A stretch of DNA of 64,000 nt from Chitinophaga filiformis. GTDB taxonomy: Bacteria; Bacteroidota; Bacteroidia; Chitinophagales; Chitinophagaceae. Shown here in pieces: positions 46,839 through 56,367 of this stretch. Under the pieces are notes generated by a model that worked only from the letters and a program-made list of their open reading frames with translations, ran no database searches and was not told the origin of the DNA. The translations under genes and the position numbers were made by a program. The stretch spans positions 1,715,001-1,779,000 of the forward strand of contig NZ_CP095855.1 in the NCBI RefSeq assembly GCF_023100805.1, in the 5' to 3' direction. The stretch's first letter is position 1. Each line of letters begins with the position of its first letter.

Positions 46839-49115
46839 ATGAATATACTAACTATCCATCATAAAGACTTCTCCCTGGAAGTCGACCTGCTGAATCCTAA
46901 CGGAAGGCTGGACTTTGAGAAAACATTCGAAACCTCGAAGAAAAGGCATCGTCCTGAGAACTTTGAAACGGGTTATATTTTCACAGGCCCGGTCAAAAGA
47001 TTCGAAATCTGGCAACCGGGATCAAAGGAAGTGGAAAAAGCTGATATCTATGCGGTGAAACATCCTGTCTTCTTTGAGAACATAGAATATTCGTTAAGCA
47101 TCGATTTTCATCCGGATGTGGTATCTGCTTCCATCTATTCGCGTGTGAAAAATGTGAAGAACATGTTTAAGGTGAGGACGACCCAAGGTGATACCCAGTT
47201 CGCTTCCGGGGAATTGAAATTTAACAATGAACCGGGAGAATTTGACCTGATCGTCGATTATCAGCTGAAAACGGTTTCGCTCAGTATCCTTTTCCAGTTC
47301 ACCATATTTTCGTCGAAGCTTGACACCCAAAAAGAACATCCTGCCATGGTGAGGCAGGTGGAAAAGATATATCCCCGGCTGGCAATCGACTACCTCAGGA
47401 AAACCTATCATTTTTTTGAGGCACAGGGCAACGGCGAAGGCGATATTCTCTGGTGGACTATCTTCGAAAATCTTTTCAGAAGCATTTTGCGGCATCTCAA
47501 TGTTATTGTAAAAAATCCCCATAAAGAGCTCTCCACAGAAAAGACTATCATGCATGGGGATAGGATCAGAACGGCTAAAGGACCGCTGGCAGATAAGCTG
47601 GAGCGATTTGCCGATCGTCCGGACAAATACTTTGTAGTGGACACTAAAGTACTAGTGGAAGACAATTACGAAAACAGGTATGTGAAGTATGTTATGACAG
47701 ACATACTTGAACACTATAAACGCATTTATAAACTCATTCAGAAAGACGGCAGTAATGCCCGGATGGAGAAGGAATACCGGATGCAGATCGAATTCGCAGG
47801 AGAAGCGATCACACATTTGCTGGCACACCCGGTTTTCAAAGGCGTGGGAAAACTGAAGGACAGAAAGCGGAACTCGCGGATATTGGCAAACAAGCCGGGA
47901 TATGCAGGCCTGATGAAAGACTGGGAAACCCTGAAGATGGGATTTGAATTGCAGCAAGGGCTGTACGAAATAGAGCTGAAGAACATTGCCTATCTCTACC
48001 AGCTCTGGTGCTTCTTTGCCATGACAGACATGATACAACAGATTACCGGAGTAGCGCCGGAAGTAAAAAAAATGCCAACAATAAAGAGCGATAACTTCCG
48101 CGTCTCGCCGGATAAGAACATGCATTCCAAACTTGTTTTTGAATGTGAGGACAATATCAATATTGAACTCTACCAGGAACTGTGGTACACAAATAAATTC
48201 GATGCAAATGAAGCAGGAACCGTCAATGGAAATAAATGCCCTGACATTGTGCTGCGGATAGGTAAAAGAGATCAGCCGAGAAATCTGTACCTGACTTACC
48301 TGTTTGATGCCAAATACCGCCTGATGGAATCAGACAGGTATAGCAAACTGGAAAAAATGGATGAGCCGCTGCAGGAAGACCTGAGCAAGATGCGTGACTA
48401 CAGGGACGCTATCATGAACCGGAGAAGAAAGGGTAGCAGGTATGAACATACTAAGGAGGTGCTGGGCATATATGTACTGTTTCCCGGGATCGGCAAGGCA
48501 GAGTATTATGACCGCTATTATCGTCAGATTGTTCTTAAAGAGGATGCCGGTGGCTTCCCCTTTCTGCCGGGCAACGCAACAGGACTGGAGTTATTGCAGA
48601 AACACCTGAGGCATATTATAACAGAAGATTCCGTAAGCTTGATGGAGAAAGCGCTGCCCTACAAGGGAAAGGCGTACAAATATGCTGATGCTTATGTATT
48701 GGTAGAGCTGGTGCCTGTGGCAGAAAAAGCACTGTACGATGACCTTGTAACCGGCAATGCAACTGATTATATCTGCGGGAAATTTGATCGGCTAATGGGC
48801 TCCGGTGTAGTACGCTATTTCGCTCCCTATGTGGAAGGGAAAGGTATTCCCTGTTTTTATGAAATTATAGGCTTCGATCAGCTGCCACGCAGAAAGGTGT
48901 TCCCTCCAGGACATCCATTGTTCCTGGACGATGGCCGTAAATGCATGGTATTAAATCTGGATGAGAAGGAAGCGCTGGACGCCTGTGTACAGATCAAAGG
49001 CATGGCGGGCAACAAAAGATATACGAAGATAAAATACCTCTATACCCCTAAAGGCGGTTTCATCAGGACTATTCCTGAGAAAGATATACGAGCGGCTGGT
49101 CCTGGTAAGGAATAG
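46839..49115 (+). CDS. McrC-like DUF2357/PD-(D/E)XK nuclease partner
   Basis: The 758-aa protein has an N-terminal beta-rich DUF2357-like region (about 1-250) and a helical middle. The nuclease core (about 440-560) has residues consistent with PD-(D/E)XK: CPDIVL near 470 and YLFDAKYRL near 490 (D...DxK). A C-terminal extension resembles a PUA-type tail (about 620-758). It probably cuts DNA after McrB-dependent recognition, giving defence against phage DNA with modified bases. The gene either starts at GTG 46833 (4-bp overlap) or ATG 46839. DUF2357 assignment is from memory of related McrBC pairs. Confidence 0.8.
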   Translation: MNILTIHHKDFSLEVDLLNPNGRLDFEKTFETSKKRHRPENFETGYIFTGPVKRFEIWQPGSKEVEKADIYAVKHPVFFENIEYSLSIDFHPDVVSASIYSRVKNVKNMFKVRTTQGDTQFASGELKFNNEPGEFDLIVDYQLKTVSLSILFQFTIFSSKLDTQKEHPAMVRQVEKIYPRLAIDYLRKTYHFFEAQGNGEGDILWWTIFENLFRSILRHLNVIVKNPHKELSTEKTIMHGDRIRTAKGPLADKLERFADRPDKYFVVDTKVLVEDNYENRYVKYVMTDILEHYKRIYKLIQKDGSNARMEKEYRMQIEFAGEAITHLLAHPVFKGVGKLKDRKRNSRILANKPGYAGLMKDWETLKMGFELQQGLYEIELKNIAYLYQLWCFFAMTDMIQQITGVAPEVKKMPTIKSDNFRVSPDKNMHSKLVFECEDNINIELYQELWYTNKFDANEAGTVNGNKCPDIVLRIGKRDQPRNLYLTYLFDAKYRLMESDRYSKLEKMDEPLQEDLSKMRDYRDAIMNRRRKGSRYEHTKEVLGIYVLFPGIGKAEYYDRYYRQIVLKEDAGGFPFLPGNATGLELLQKHLRHIITEDSVSLMEKALPYKGKAYKYADAYVLVELVPVAEKALYDDLVTGNATDYICGKFDRLMGSGVVRYFAPYVEGKGIPCFYEIIGFDQLPRRKVFPPGHPLFLDDGRKCMVLNLDEKEALDACVQIKGMAGNKRYTKIKYLYTPKGGFIRTIPEKDIRAAGPGKE

Positions 49116-49151
49116 CCCTGCCATAAGCAGAAATGCTTAAATTTAGGGTCT

Positions 49152-50048
49152 ATGAACTACAATATTCTAGGCAACTCTAATCTCGACATCTCCGAGATCG
49201 CATTCGGTTGTATGTCTTTAGGCAATAATGCCGCGGAAAATGAAAACCTGATCAGCCAGGCATTAGACAAAGGGATCAATTTTTTTGACACGGCAGACCT
49301 GTATCAGCAGGGTGAAAATGAAAGGCAGCTGGGCCGGGCTCTCAAAGACCGCCGGGGCGATGCCATCATTGCCACCAAGGTGGGAAACCAATGGAGAAGT
49401 GATGGTAGCGGCTGGGATTGGAACCCCTCACCGGAGTACATCAAAAAAGCCGTGGACGATAGCCTGCGCCGGCTGGGAACAGACTATATTGATCTGTACC
49501 AGTTGCACGGCGGCACCCTGGAAGACCCTATTGACGATATCATCGATACTTTTGAAGAGCTGCAGCACCAGGGAAAGATCCGCTATTATGGCATCTCTTC
49601 CATCAGGCCCAACGTCATCAGGGAATACGTGAAAAGATCCAATATCAGCAGCGTGATGATGCAGTATAGCCTGCTGGACAGGAGACCGGAAGAAGAGGTA
49701 TTTGCATTGCTGGAAAAGAACAATATTGGCGTACTGGCAAGAGGTAGTGTAGCCAAGGGCTTGCTGGCAGGAAAACCTGCGGAGGCCTATCTGAATTATA
49801 GCGCGGAAGATGTGAGCAAGATGGCGAAAGCAGTAGTTAAGTTTTCGGAAGATAAACGTACCCCCGCACAAACCGCTATTTGTTATGTATTGGGAGAGCC
49901 GGTAGTAAGAGCAGCCGTAGTGGGAATAAGAACGCTGACGCAATTGGAAGAGGCGGCAGGTATGCCTGCTACCACCCCGCTCACGTCAGCGGAAAGAGTA
50001 TTGTTAGGGTACGAGCTGGTTGCAAATTACTACGACCAGCATCGCTGA
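49152..50048 (+). CDS. Aldo/keto reductase
   Basis: The 298-aa length is normal for an AKR TIM barrel. The catalytic tetrad is visible: Asp in FFDTADLY (about residue 48), Tyr in the same motif, Lys in IATKVG (about 76) and His in YQLHGG (about 118). The C-terminal cofactor region includes VVGIRTLTQLEEA. It probably reduces a small carbonyl using NADPH. It follows the McrC-like gene by 36 bp but has no obvious functional link. It converges with the S41 peptidase, with a 2-bp gap. Confidence 0.93.
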   Translation: MNYNILGNSNLDISEIAFGCMSLGNNAAENENLISQALDKGINFFDTADLYQQGENERQLGRALKDRRGDAIIATKVGNQWRSDGSGWDWNPSPEYIKKAVDDSLRRLGTDYIDLYQLHGGTLEDPIDDIIDTFEELQHQGKIRYYGISSIRPNVIREYVKRSNISSVMMQYSLLDRRPEEEVFALLEKNNIGVLARGSVAKGLLAGKPAEAYLNYSAEDVSKMAKAVVKFSEDKRTPAQTAICYVLGEPVVRAAVVGIRTLTQLEEAAGMPATTPLTSAERVLLGYELVANYYDQHR

Positions 50049-50050
50049 TA

Positions 50051-51613
50051 TTATTGCATCCGTTTACCTATGCGGTAATCCACCATCCCGTTGAAGCGGG
50101 GAGATACAACGGAGGACTGGATCGCAGCCCGTTGATTGGCAGTGGTTTCTGTCAGCACACGGGCATTAGCCGATGTCCTGGCAAAGCTACCGGTAGTAAT
50201 GTAGTTGAAGATCCGGTCCAGGTTCTCGTCATCATTCCTGTATCCCCAGGGCACATTGATATAATCATTCGCCAGCTGATCGGGCGCTATACCTGTGTAA
50301 TAACCACCCACATGGCTGGCATTTTCCGTCGCAAAGTTGATGGCATACAGGTCTGCCAGGTACTTCTTGGCATGTGTGCTGTCATACTTTGAGATATTGA
50401 ATGTGATAAAACCTACCGGCTTGCCATAAGTAGTATCACCTACCAGTTTTACATTCATATAAGGCCTCAGGTTGTTCAGCGTCAGCTCGCTGGCAGAGGC
50501 GGTGTGGGAGCCGGTGATAAAGAACACATTGTTCAGCGCCAGTCCGCCGGTAAGGCCGGGGAATTTGACGCTGGTTTCCAGCCCCGTACCATCCAGGTTG
50601 GCCGTCAGCTTATCATTATACTGGTAGTAGTACATCGTCTTGTTAGCTGCTGAAGCCGGGGCAATGGCACTATCTATATATTCTGCCGTAGTTACAGAGC
50701 CTCCCTGGTTATAACGGAGGTCTACGATCAGGTTGGTAATGCCGGCTGATCTGTATCTGGCGAAAAGTGCATCGAGCTTGCTTTTCGTTAAAGTAGCAGC
50801 CCCGCTTGTATTGTAGGTATTCGTGAAAGTGTAAAAGACAAAATACCCCACCTTTTGATTGTTCACCGTATAGAGTGTGTCAAACAATACCGGGTTGATG
50901 GTGAAAGAGCCGGACGTAAGCGTATAGTTCGCCTGGGCACCCGTGATAGCCTTTTTTACCCGGAGGGTCACGGAAGTAGAATAATAGATGGCATTGGTCA
51001 CCTTGGAGACGTTCGTGCCATTAGCTCCGTCATAACTGATGTTGGTGTCTCCGTTCACGGCAATGATCTCATCTCCGCGGTTCAGCCCCTTCTGGCCGGC
51101 AGGTGAGTTTTTATCTGCATAGACGATATACAGGTAAGACTTAGTCCCGTCAGATGCATAGCTGACCTCCATACCGTAGTTGCCGGTAGCGCTTATTTTG
51201 TTGAAAGTCTCGGAAAGTCCGTTCTGTAATGAGCTGGACAATGAGCCCGTACGGTCCAGGAAGCTATATCGGTCCAGTACTGTGCCGCTGCTGTTTTTGG
51301 AATACGTTTTCATGGTATTCAACAGGTCATCGGCAGTAGCATAGGTGCTGCTGGACGGGTCCAGTTGCGGCACCTGGTTGTACCAGAAATAAGTTGGCAG
51401 GTCGGTGGTCTTGTTACGGCCCCCATCCACATATGTTACCTGCATGATGCGGTACATAAGATATTTGAGGGAATCTTCATCTGACACTACTGTGGAGGAA
51501 GTTGGCGTAGTATTATCTACCTTGTTACTGTCCTTACGGCAGGCGCTGAATACAGCACTGCAAAGAACACCAACCACGACCATTTTCATGGCTAGCGTAA
51601 AATGTCTATTCAT
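50051..51613 (-). CDS. S41-family (C-terminal-processing-type) peptidase lipoprotein
   Basis: The 520-aa protein has a lipoprotein signal with lipobox FSAC (Cys25). A PDZ-like domain lies around 170-250 (GQKGLNRGDEIIAVNG). The S41 catalytic domain (about 270-470) has RYNQGGSV, GSHTASASEL with the nucleophile Ser, and the catalytic Lys in YGKPVG. It probably cleaves exported proteins at the cell surface or periplasm. It is a single-gene unit on the minus strand. Confidence 0.93.
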   Translation of the reverse strand: MNRHFTLAMKMVVVGVLCSAVFSACRKDSNKVDNTTPTSSTVVSDEDSLKYLMYRIMQVTYVDGGRNKTTDLPTYFWYNQVPQLDPSSSTYATADDLLNTMKTYSKNSSGTVLDRYSFLDRTGSLSSSLQNGLSETFNKISATGNYGMEVSYASDGTKSYLYIVYADKNSPAGQKGLNRGDEIIAVNGDTNISYDGANGTNVSKVTNAIYYSTSVTLRVKKAITGAQANYTLTSGSFTINPVLFDTLYTVNNQKVGYFVFYTFTNTYNTSGAATLTKSKLDALFARYRSAGITNLIVDLRYNQGGSVTTAEYIDSAIAPASAANKTMYYYQYNDKLTANLDGTGLETSVKFPGLTGGLALNNVFFITGSHTASASELTLNNLRPYMNVKLVGDTTYGKPVGFITFNISKYDSTHAKKYLADLYAINFATENASHVGGYYTGIAPDQLANDYINVPWGYRNDDENLDRIFNYITTGSFARTSANARVLTETTANQRAAIQSSVVSPRFNGMVDYRIGKRMQ

Positions 51614-51975
51614 ATGTTCATGTTCTTTTAGGTAATTGACTTGAAACGGGACTTGCGAACATTAAAATGATTTGATCCGAACTAATTTAAAACGGCAGAG
51701 TGGCATCTTGTCGTATAAAGGAACATCACATGGCCTCTTTTCATCTGTAAAACGACAAAATCTATCGTTTGACTTCAAAAGTCGGGGCAGGTTTATTCTT
51801 GCGGTTACGAAACATATTAGTTTTTAAATAAAGATGGCATTCTGAAGGTGTAAAGCTAAATCATTTAAGCATCCGTGTTGGTCACGGTTTCGCCATTTTA
51901 AAAAAAGCCGTTTACTTTTCGCCTGAAAAGCTATTTTTACAGACAATAAAAGCTAAAATTCCATTTCGTCTCAAC
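51614..51975. other. Divergent intergenic region before the GH92 gene
   Basis: This 362-bp AT-rich region separates the S41 peptidase (minus) from the GH92 gene (plus). No gene or structured RNA is recognised. Promoters for both are expected, but no strong TAnnTTTG match was found. Confidence 0.5.
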
Positions 51976-54264
51976 ATGAAAAGAGTTATTCTATCAGCCC
52001 TTATGCTGGCTTCCTGCTGGGTAAAGGCACAAACTGTCAACAGCGTAACCGATCCGGTAGAATGGGTCAACCCGCTGATGGGGACCGATTCTAAGATTGA
52101 CCTGTCTACAGGTAACACCTATCCTGCTATCGCTACTCCCTGGGGGATGAATTTCTGGATGCCTCAGACCGGCAAAATGGGGGACGGCTGGGCCTATACC
52201 TACGATGCTGATAAGCTGCGCGGTTTTAAACAGACCCACCAGCCCAGTCCATGGATCAATGACTATGGCCAGTTTGCCATCATGCCGGTTACCGGGAAGG
52301 TAAAATTTAAGGAAGATGAAAGGGCCAGCTGGTTCTCTCATAAATCAGAGGTGTCTAAGCCGTACTATTACAGCGTATACCTGGCTGATCACAATGTGAC
52401 TACCGAGATCACGCCAACGGAAAGGGCAGCGGCTATCCGCTTCACTTATCCGAAGACAGACAGCGCTTTCGTAGTGATAGACGCGCTGGATAGAGGCTCT
52501 TATATCAAGGTATTGCAGGCAGAACGCAAAATTGTTGGTTATACCACCAAGAACAGCGGCGGCGTGCCATCCAACTTTAAGAACTATTTCGTACTGACTT
52601 TCGATAAGCCGTTTACCTATGTGGCCACTTTCAAAAACGGTGAGCTGAAAGCCGGTGAAGCGGAAGCCAAAGATAAACATGTGGGCGCCGTGATCGGTTT
52701 CGCTACCGTAAAAGGAGAGAAAGTGAACGTAAAAGTGGCTTCTTCCTTTATCAGCCCTGAACAGGCTGAGCTGAACCTGCAGAAGGAGATCGGCGGCAGC
52801 GACTTTGAAGCTGTAAAGGGCAAGGCGAAAGCTGCCTGGAACAAGGAGCTGAGCAGGATCAAGGTGGAAGGCGGCACTTCCGACCAGACCCGCACCTTCT
52901 ATTCCTGCCTGTACCGCGCTATGCTGTTCCCGCGCAAGTTCTATGAATATGACGCGAAAGGCGCCGTGGTACACTACAGCCCTTACAATGGCCAGGTACT
53001 GCCCGGTTATATGTTCACCGACAATGGCTTCTGGGACACTTTCCGTGCTGTATTCCCCTTCTTCAACCTGATGTACCCAACTATGAATGCGCACATTATG
53101 GAAGGTATGGTGAATGCCTACAAGGAAAGCGGCTGGTTGCCTGAGTGGGCAAGCCCTGGTCACCGCGACTGTATGATCGGTTCCAACTCCGCCTCCCTGA
53201 TCGCGGATGCATATTTAAAAGGCGTAACCGGTTTTGACGTGAACACCGCTTATGAAGCGCTCCTGAAGAATGCAGATAATGCCGGCCCGCTGACCTCTGT
53301 TGGCCGCGCCGGTGTGAAATATTACAATGAGCTGGGATACGTGCCTTATGATGTAGATGTGAATGAGAATACTGCCCGTACACTCGAATATTCATATGAC
53401 GACTTCACCATCTACAAACTGGCAAAGGCGCTGAAACGCCCGGCTGCAGAAGTAGAAAGGTTTGCAAAACAGGCCCGCAACTACCGTAATGTGTTCGATC
53501 CTGAAACGAAGCTGATGCGTGGTAAGAACAAAGACGGTAAGTTCCAGGCGCCTTTCAATCCTTTCAAATGGGGTGACGCCTTTACAGAAGGTAACAGCTG
53601 GCACTATACCTGGTCTGTATTCCATGACGTTCAGGGCCTGATAGACCTGATGGGTGGTAAGAAGGTCTTTGCCGATATGCTGGACTCTGTATTCGCAATG
53701 CCTCCGGTATTTGACGACAGCTACTATGGTGGCACCATCCATGAGATCCGCGAAATGCAGATCATGAACATGGGGCAGTATGCACATGGTAACCAGCCTA
53801 TCCAGCACATGATCTACCTGTACAACTACGCAGGCCAGCCATGGAAAGCGCAATACTGGCTGAGAGAAGTGATGGATCGTCTGTATTCTGCTACTCCGGA
53901 AGGTTATTGTGGCGATGAGGATAATGGCCAGACCTCTGCCTGGTATGTATTTACGGCTATGGGCTTCTATCCTGTATGTCCGGGTACACAGCAGTACGTA
54001 GTAGGTGCGCCCCTGTTTAAAAAGACCACTGTATCACTGGAGAATGGCAAGCAGCTGATCATCAATGCTCCTAAGAACAGCGATACCAACCGTTATATAA
54101 AGGGGATGACCTTCAATGGTAAGCCTTATACCAACAACTGGCTGGATCACAACGCGATCATGAAAGGCGCTACTATCAATTTCGATATGGATGCAGTGCC
54201 TAACAAGACAAGAGGTACAGCCGACAAGGACGTTCCTTATTCCCTGTCGCAGGAACTGAAATAG
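51976..54264 (+). CDS. GH92-family alpha-mannosidase
   Basis: The 762-aa protein has a signal peptide (LASCWVKAQ; the LASC could also be a lipobox at Cys14). It has the family-92 features: VDP-type WVNPLMGTDSKID at the start, DNGFWDTFRAVFPFFNLMYP near residue 350, GHRDCMIGSNSASLIADAYL near 395 and GYCGDEDNGQTSAWYVFTAMG near 650. GH92 enzymes are calcium-dependent exo-alpha-mannosidases acting on N-glycans or mannans. The linkage preference cannot be read from the sequence. It may serve the same glycan use as the SusCD pair about 2 kb downstream, with two other genes between. Confidence 0.95.
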   Translation: MKRVILSALMLASCWVKAQTVNSVTDPVEWVNPLMGTDSKIDLSTGNTYPAIATPWGMNFWMPQTGKMGDGWAYTYDADKLRGFKQTHQPSPWINDYGQFAIMPVTGKVKFKEDERASWFSHKSEVSKPYYYSVYLADHNVTTEITPTERAAAIRFTYPKTDSAFVVIDALDRGSYIKVLQAERKIVGYTTKNSGGVPSNFKNYFVLTFDKPFTYVATFKNGELKAGEAEAKDKHVGAVIGFATVKGEKVNVKVASSFISPEQAELNLQKEIGGSDFEAVKGKAKAAWNKELSRIKVEGGTSDQTRTFYSCLYRAMLFPRKFYEYDAKGAVVHYSPYNGQVLPGYMFTDNGFWDTFRAVFPFFNLMYPTMNAHIMEGMVNAYKESGWLPEWASPGHRDCMIGSNSASLIADAYLKGVTGFDVNTAYEALLKNADNAGPLTSVGRAGVKYYNELGYVPYDVDVNENTARTLEYSYDDFTIYKLAKALKRPAAEVERFAKQARNYRNVFDPETKLMRGKNKDGKFQAPFNPFKWGDAFTEGNSWHYTWSVFHDVQGLIDLMGGKKVFADMLDSVFAMPPVFDDSYYGGTIHEIREMQIMNMGQYAHGNQPIQHMIYLYNYAGQPWKAQYWLREVMDRLYSATPEGYCGDEDNGQTSAWYVFTAMGFYPVCPGTQQYVVGAPLFKKTTVSLENGKQLIINAPKNSDTNRYIKGMTFNGKPYTNNWLDHNAIMKGATINFDMDAVPNKTRGTADKDVPYSLSQELK

Positions 54265-54306
54265 TAAGTACATCAGTCCCCTGACTGATAGCTACCTATA
54301 CGGAAA

Positions 54307-54350
54307 AACAAAGCCCGGCATCTTTAAAACGAGCCGGGCTTTGTTATTAA
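54307..54350 (+). terminator. Terminator after the GH92 gene
   Basis: The stem AACAAAGCCCGGC (54307-54319) / GCCGGGCTTTGTT (54333-54345) has a 13-bp perfect match, then ATTAA. It starts 43 bp after the stop codon of the GH92 gene. Confidence 0.9.
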
Positions 54351-54383
54351 TTAACGGATAATCATTAAATTAAGATACCAAAG

Positions 54384-55220
54384 ATGAACACAATGAAACC
54401 ATATCCACGTTTAATGTTATGGGTAATGGCCGCAACGATATACAGTTGTGCTCCCAAACCTTATGCAACGACCAATAAGGTATACCGTCAGCAGGCAAAA
54501 CAATATGCCGGTATGCTGAAGGTACAGCCAGCGCCGGTACCTGCAGATGGTGCTCCCACAGTAGTGAACTGGATAGGCACGACGAATTTTAATATGCGGA
54601 AGCCCAATTATGTCATCATCCATCATACGGCACAGGGCTCCTGCGATTCTACTTTCCGCACCTTCACCCTGCCGCGTACACAAGTGAGCGCACATTACGT
54701 GATCTGTGGCGACGGTACGATCAATCATATGCTGAACGACTATCTGCGTGCCTGGCATGCCGGCCTGTCCAAATGGGGCAATGTGACCGATATGAATTCC
54801 TGCTCTATCGGTATTGAGCTGGATAATAACGGTCTTGTGCCCTTTCAGCCGCAGCAGATTAACAGCCTGCTGGTATTGCTGGATTCCCTGAAACACCGGT
54901 ACAATATCCCGGCGGCCAATTTCATTGGTCATGGCGATATTGCTCCCAGCCGTAAGGTAGATCCCAGCGCCTATTTTCCCTGGCAGCAGCTGGCGGAAAA
55001 GGGTTTTGGCTTATGGTATGGCGATACGGCAAAGATCATCCTGCCGGTAGATTTCAACAGCAAACGGGCCTTGCGTATTGTAGGATACGATACCCGCGAT
55101 ACGACAGCCGCTATAAAGGCCTTCAAACGGCATTTTATCCCTGCTGATTCCACGACCGGAACTGAGTTGAATGAAGGGGAAAAGAAGATACTATTCAGCC
55201 TCATGGAACAAAGTGAATAA
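54384..55220 (+). CDS. N-acetylmuramoyl-L-alanine amidase (amidase_2 type), lipoprotein
   Basis: The 278-aa protein has a possible lipobox IYSC (Cys22). The amidase_2 domain (about 65-205) has zinc-ligand motifs VIIHHTAQG (about 72-80), AWHAGLSKWG (about 125) and FIGHGDIAPSRKVDP (about 178-192), plus SIGIELDNNG. It cleaves the amide bond between MurNAc and the stem peptide in peptidoglycan. The gene may be co-transcribed with the next secreted protein (16-bp gap). Confidence 0.93.
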   Translation: MNTMKPYPRLMLWVMAATIYSCAPKPYATTNKVYRQQAKQYAGMLKVQPAPVPADGAPTVVNWIGTTNFNMRKPNYVIIHHTAQGSCDSTFRTFTLPRTQVSAHYVICGDGTINHMLNDYLRAWHAGLSKWGNVTDMNSCSIGIELDNNGLVPFQPQQINSLLVLLDSLKHRYNIPAANFIGHGDIAPSRKVDPSAYFPWQQLAEKGFGLWYGDTAKIILPVDFNSKRALRIVGYDTRDTTAAIKAFKRHFIPADSTTGTELNEGEKKILFSLMEQSE

Positions 55221-55236
55221 CCTTTTAATTATTGTT

Positions 55237-55992
55237 ATGCGATCCTTGTCTATTAGCCTCTGTTATCTTTTGTGTCTGCTCGTTTCTCCTGTATTTGCCC
55301 AGAAGGGCGACTGGTATACGTTTACTAACGGGAATGAGCCGGTTTGTCACCTGCTGATCGATGATAATGAACTGATTGTCGGAAACGCAGCAACACCGTC
55401 CCGGCAGTTGAAGTTAGCAGGGGTGCCCGGCAAGGGGAGTGGTGGCAATGAGCGCCTGGAGGTAAAACGGGTCTTTGACAATGGCAGGATGTATACCATC
55501 CACCTGTCGGACGATAATATCTATTTCTGCACCACCTTCCAGTATTTCAAGCGGCAGGATTCCCTGGTCATGTTCTGTGCCGATGGTGTGGACGATGGTT
55601 ACAAAACCATGCAGGAAGCGCTGGCCGCCATTAAAAAAGATACCGGCTCCCATTTCTGTATTACCCTTTATAAAAAGGAGCAGTTAGATGCCCTGAAGCG
55701 GAAACCGGCTGTTACCAAGGCAACGGAGGAAGAGTTCAGCGCCGGCCTGGAACAATTTACCCGGCGGATGGACCAGTTCTGGCAATACCGGGGATATGGC
55801 CGGTATGAGCCTTATTACTCCTGGATGAACCTGATATATGGCAATGCTTTTGCCGATGCATTTCGTGATAAATTTAATCCCTTAAGCCTGGATGCGAAGA
55901 ATCTGAAAGGTCCCATATCGAAGTACAGTACGAACCCGGCTGTAAAAAAGCAGTTGCAGGACGCAGGATTATTGCCTGCAGACGATCATTAG
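55237..55992 (+). CDS. Secreted protein of unknown function
   Basis: The 251-aa protein starts at MRSLSISLCYLLCLL, chosen because a signal peptide ending near PVFAQ begins there; the frame extends 22 codons upstream into the amidase gene. The mature part has beta-rich segments and a Tyr/Trp-rich stretch (QYRGYGRYEPYYSWMNLIYG, about residues 190-210). I do not recognise a family. It is 16 bp after the amidase gene and likely co-transcribed, which hints at a cell-wall-related context. Confidence 0.75.
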   Translation: MRSLSISLCYLLCLLVSPVFAQKGDWYTFTNGNEPVCHLLIDDNELIVGNAATPSRQLKLAGVPGKGSGGNERLEVKRVFDNGRMYTIHLSDDNIYFCTTFQYFKRQDSLVMFCADGVDDGYKTMQEALAAIKKDTGSHFCITLYKKEQLDALKRKPAVTKATEEEFSAGLEQFTRRMDQFWQYRGYGRYEPYYSWMNLIYGNAFADAFRDKFNPLSLDAKNLKGPISKYSTNPAVKKQLQDAGLLPADDH

Positions 55993-56367
55993 ATACTTAT
56001 TTCTCTTTTATCTGGTATTATTTAAACGGAAATAAATATTATTTAGCCTATTAAGTCTACTTACTTTGTAGATTACTAAATGTATGTTAATTTTGGCCGG
56101 TAATTAAACGCCAGCATTAAATGGTCATAGCCTATATGTTCAATCAGGGTACAACAGCAGCAGTCTGTAGTAAATCAGCCGAAACCATGTCCCGGTATTG
56201 TACCGGCATGCATTGTTCTTCTTACATGTGCATGTAAAGCCAGTTTTCAGATAATTAATTAGTAAACCAACTTATCGTCGTAGCTGCAGGCCTCCGCCTG
56301 GCAGATGGAATTTTTTTGTCCCGACAGATCAGTAAGCATTCTTAAAACAATTCGTAAATCTGATACA
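55993..56367. other. Intergenic region upstream of the SusC/SusD pair
   Basis: This 375-bp region has no gene. A near-match to the -7 element, TTACTTTG at 56061-56068, lies about 300 bp upstream of the susC start, without a clear -33. The rest is long enough for a leader or regulatory site. Confidence 0.45.
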
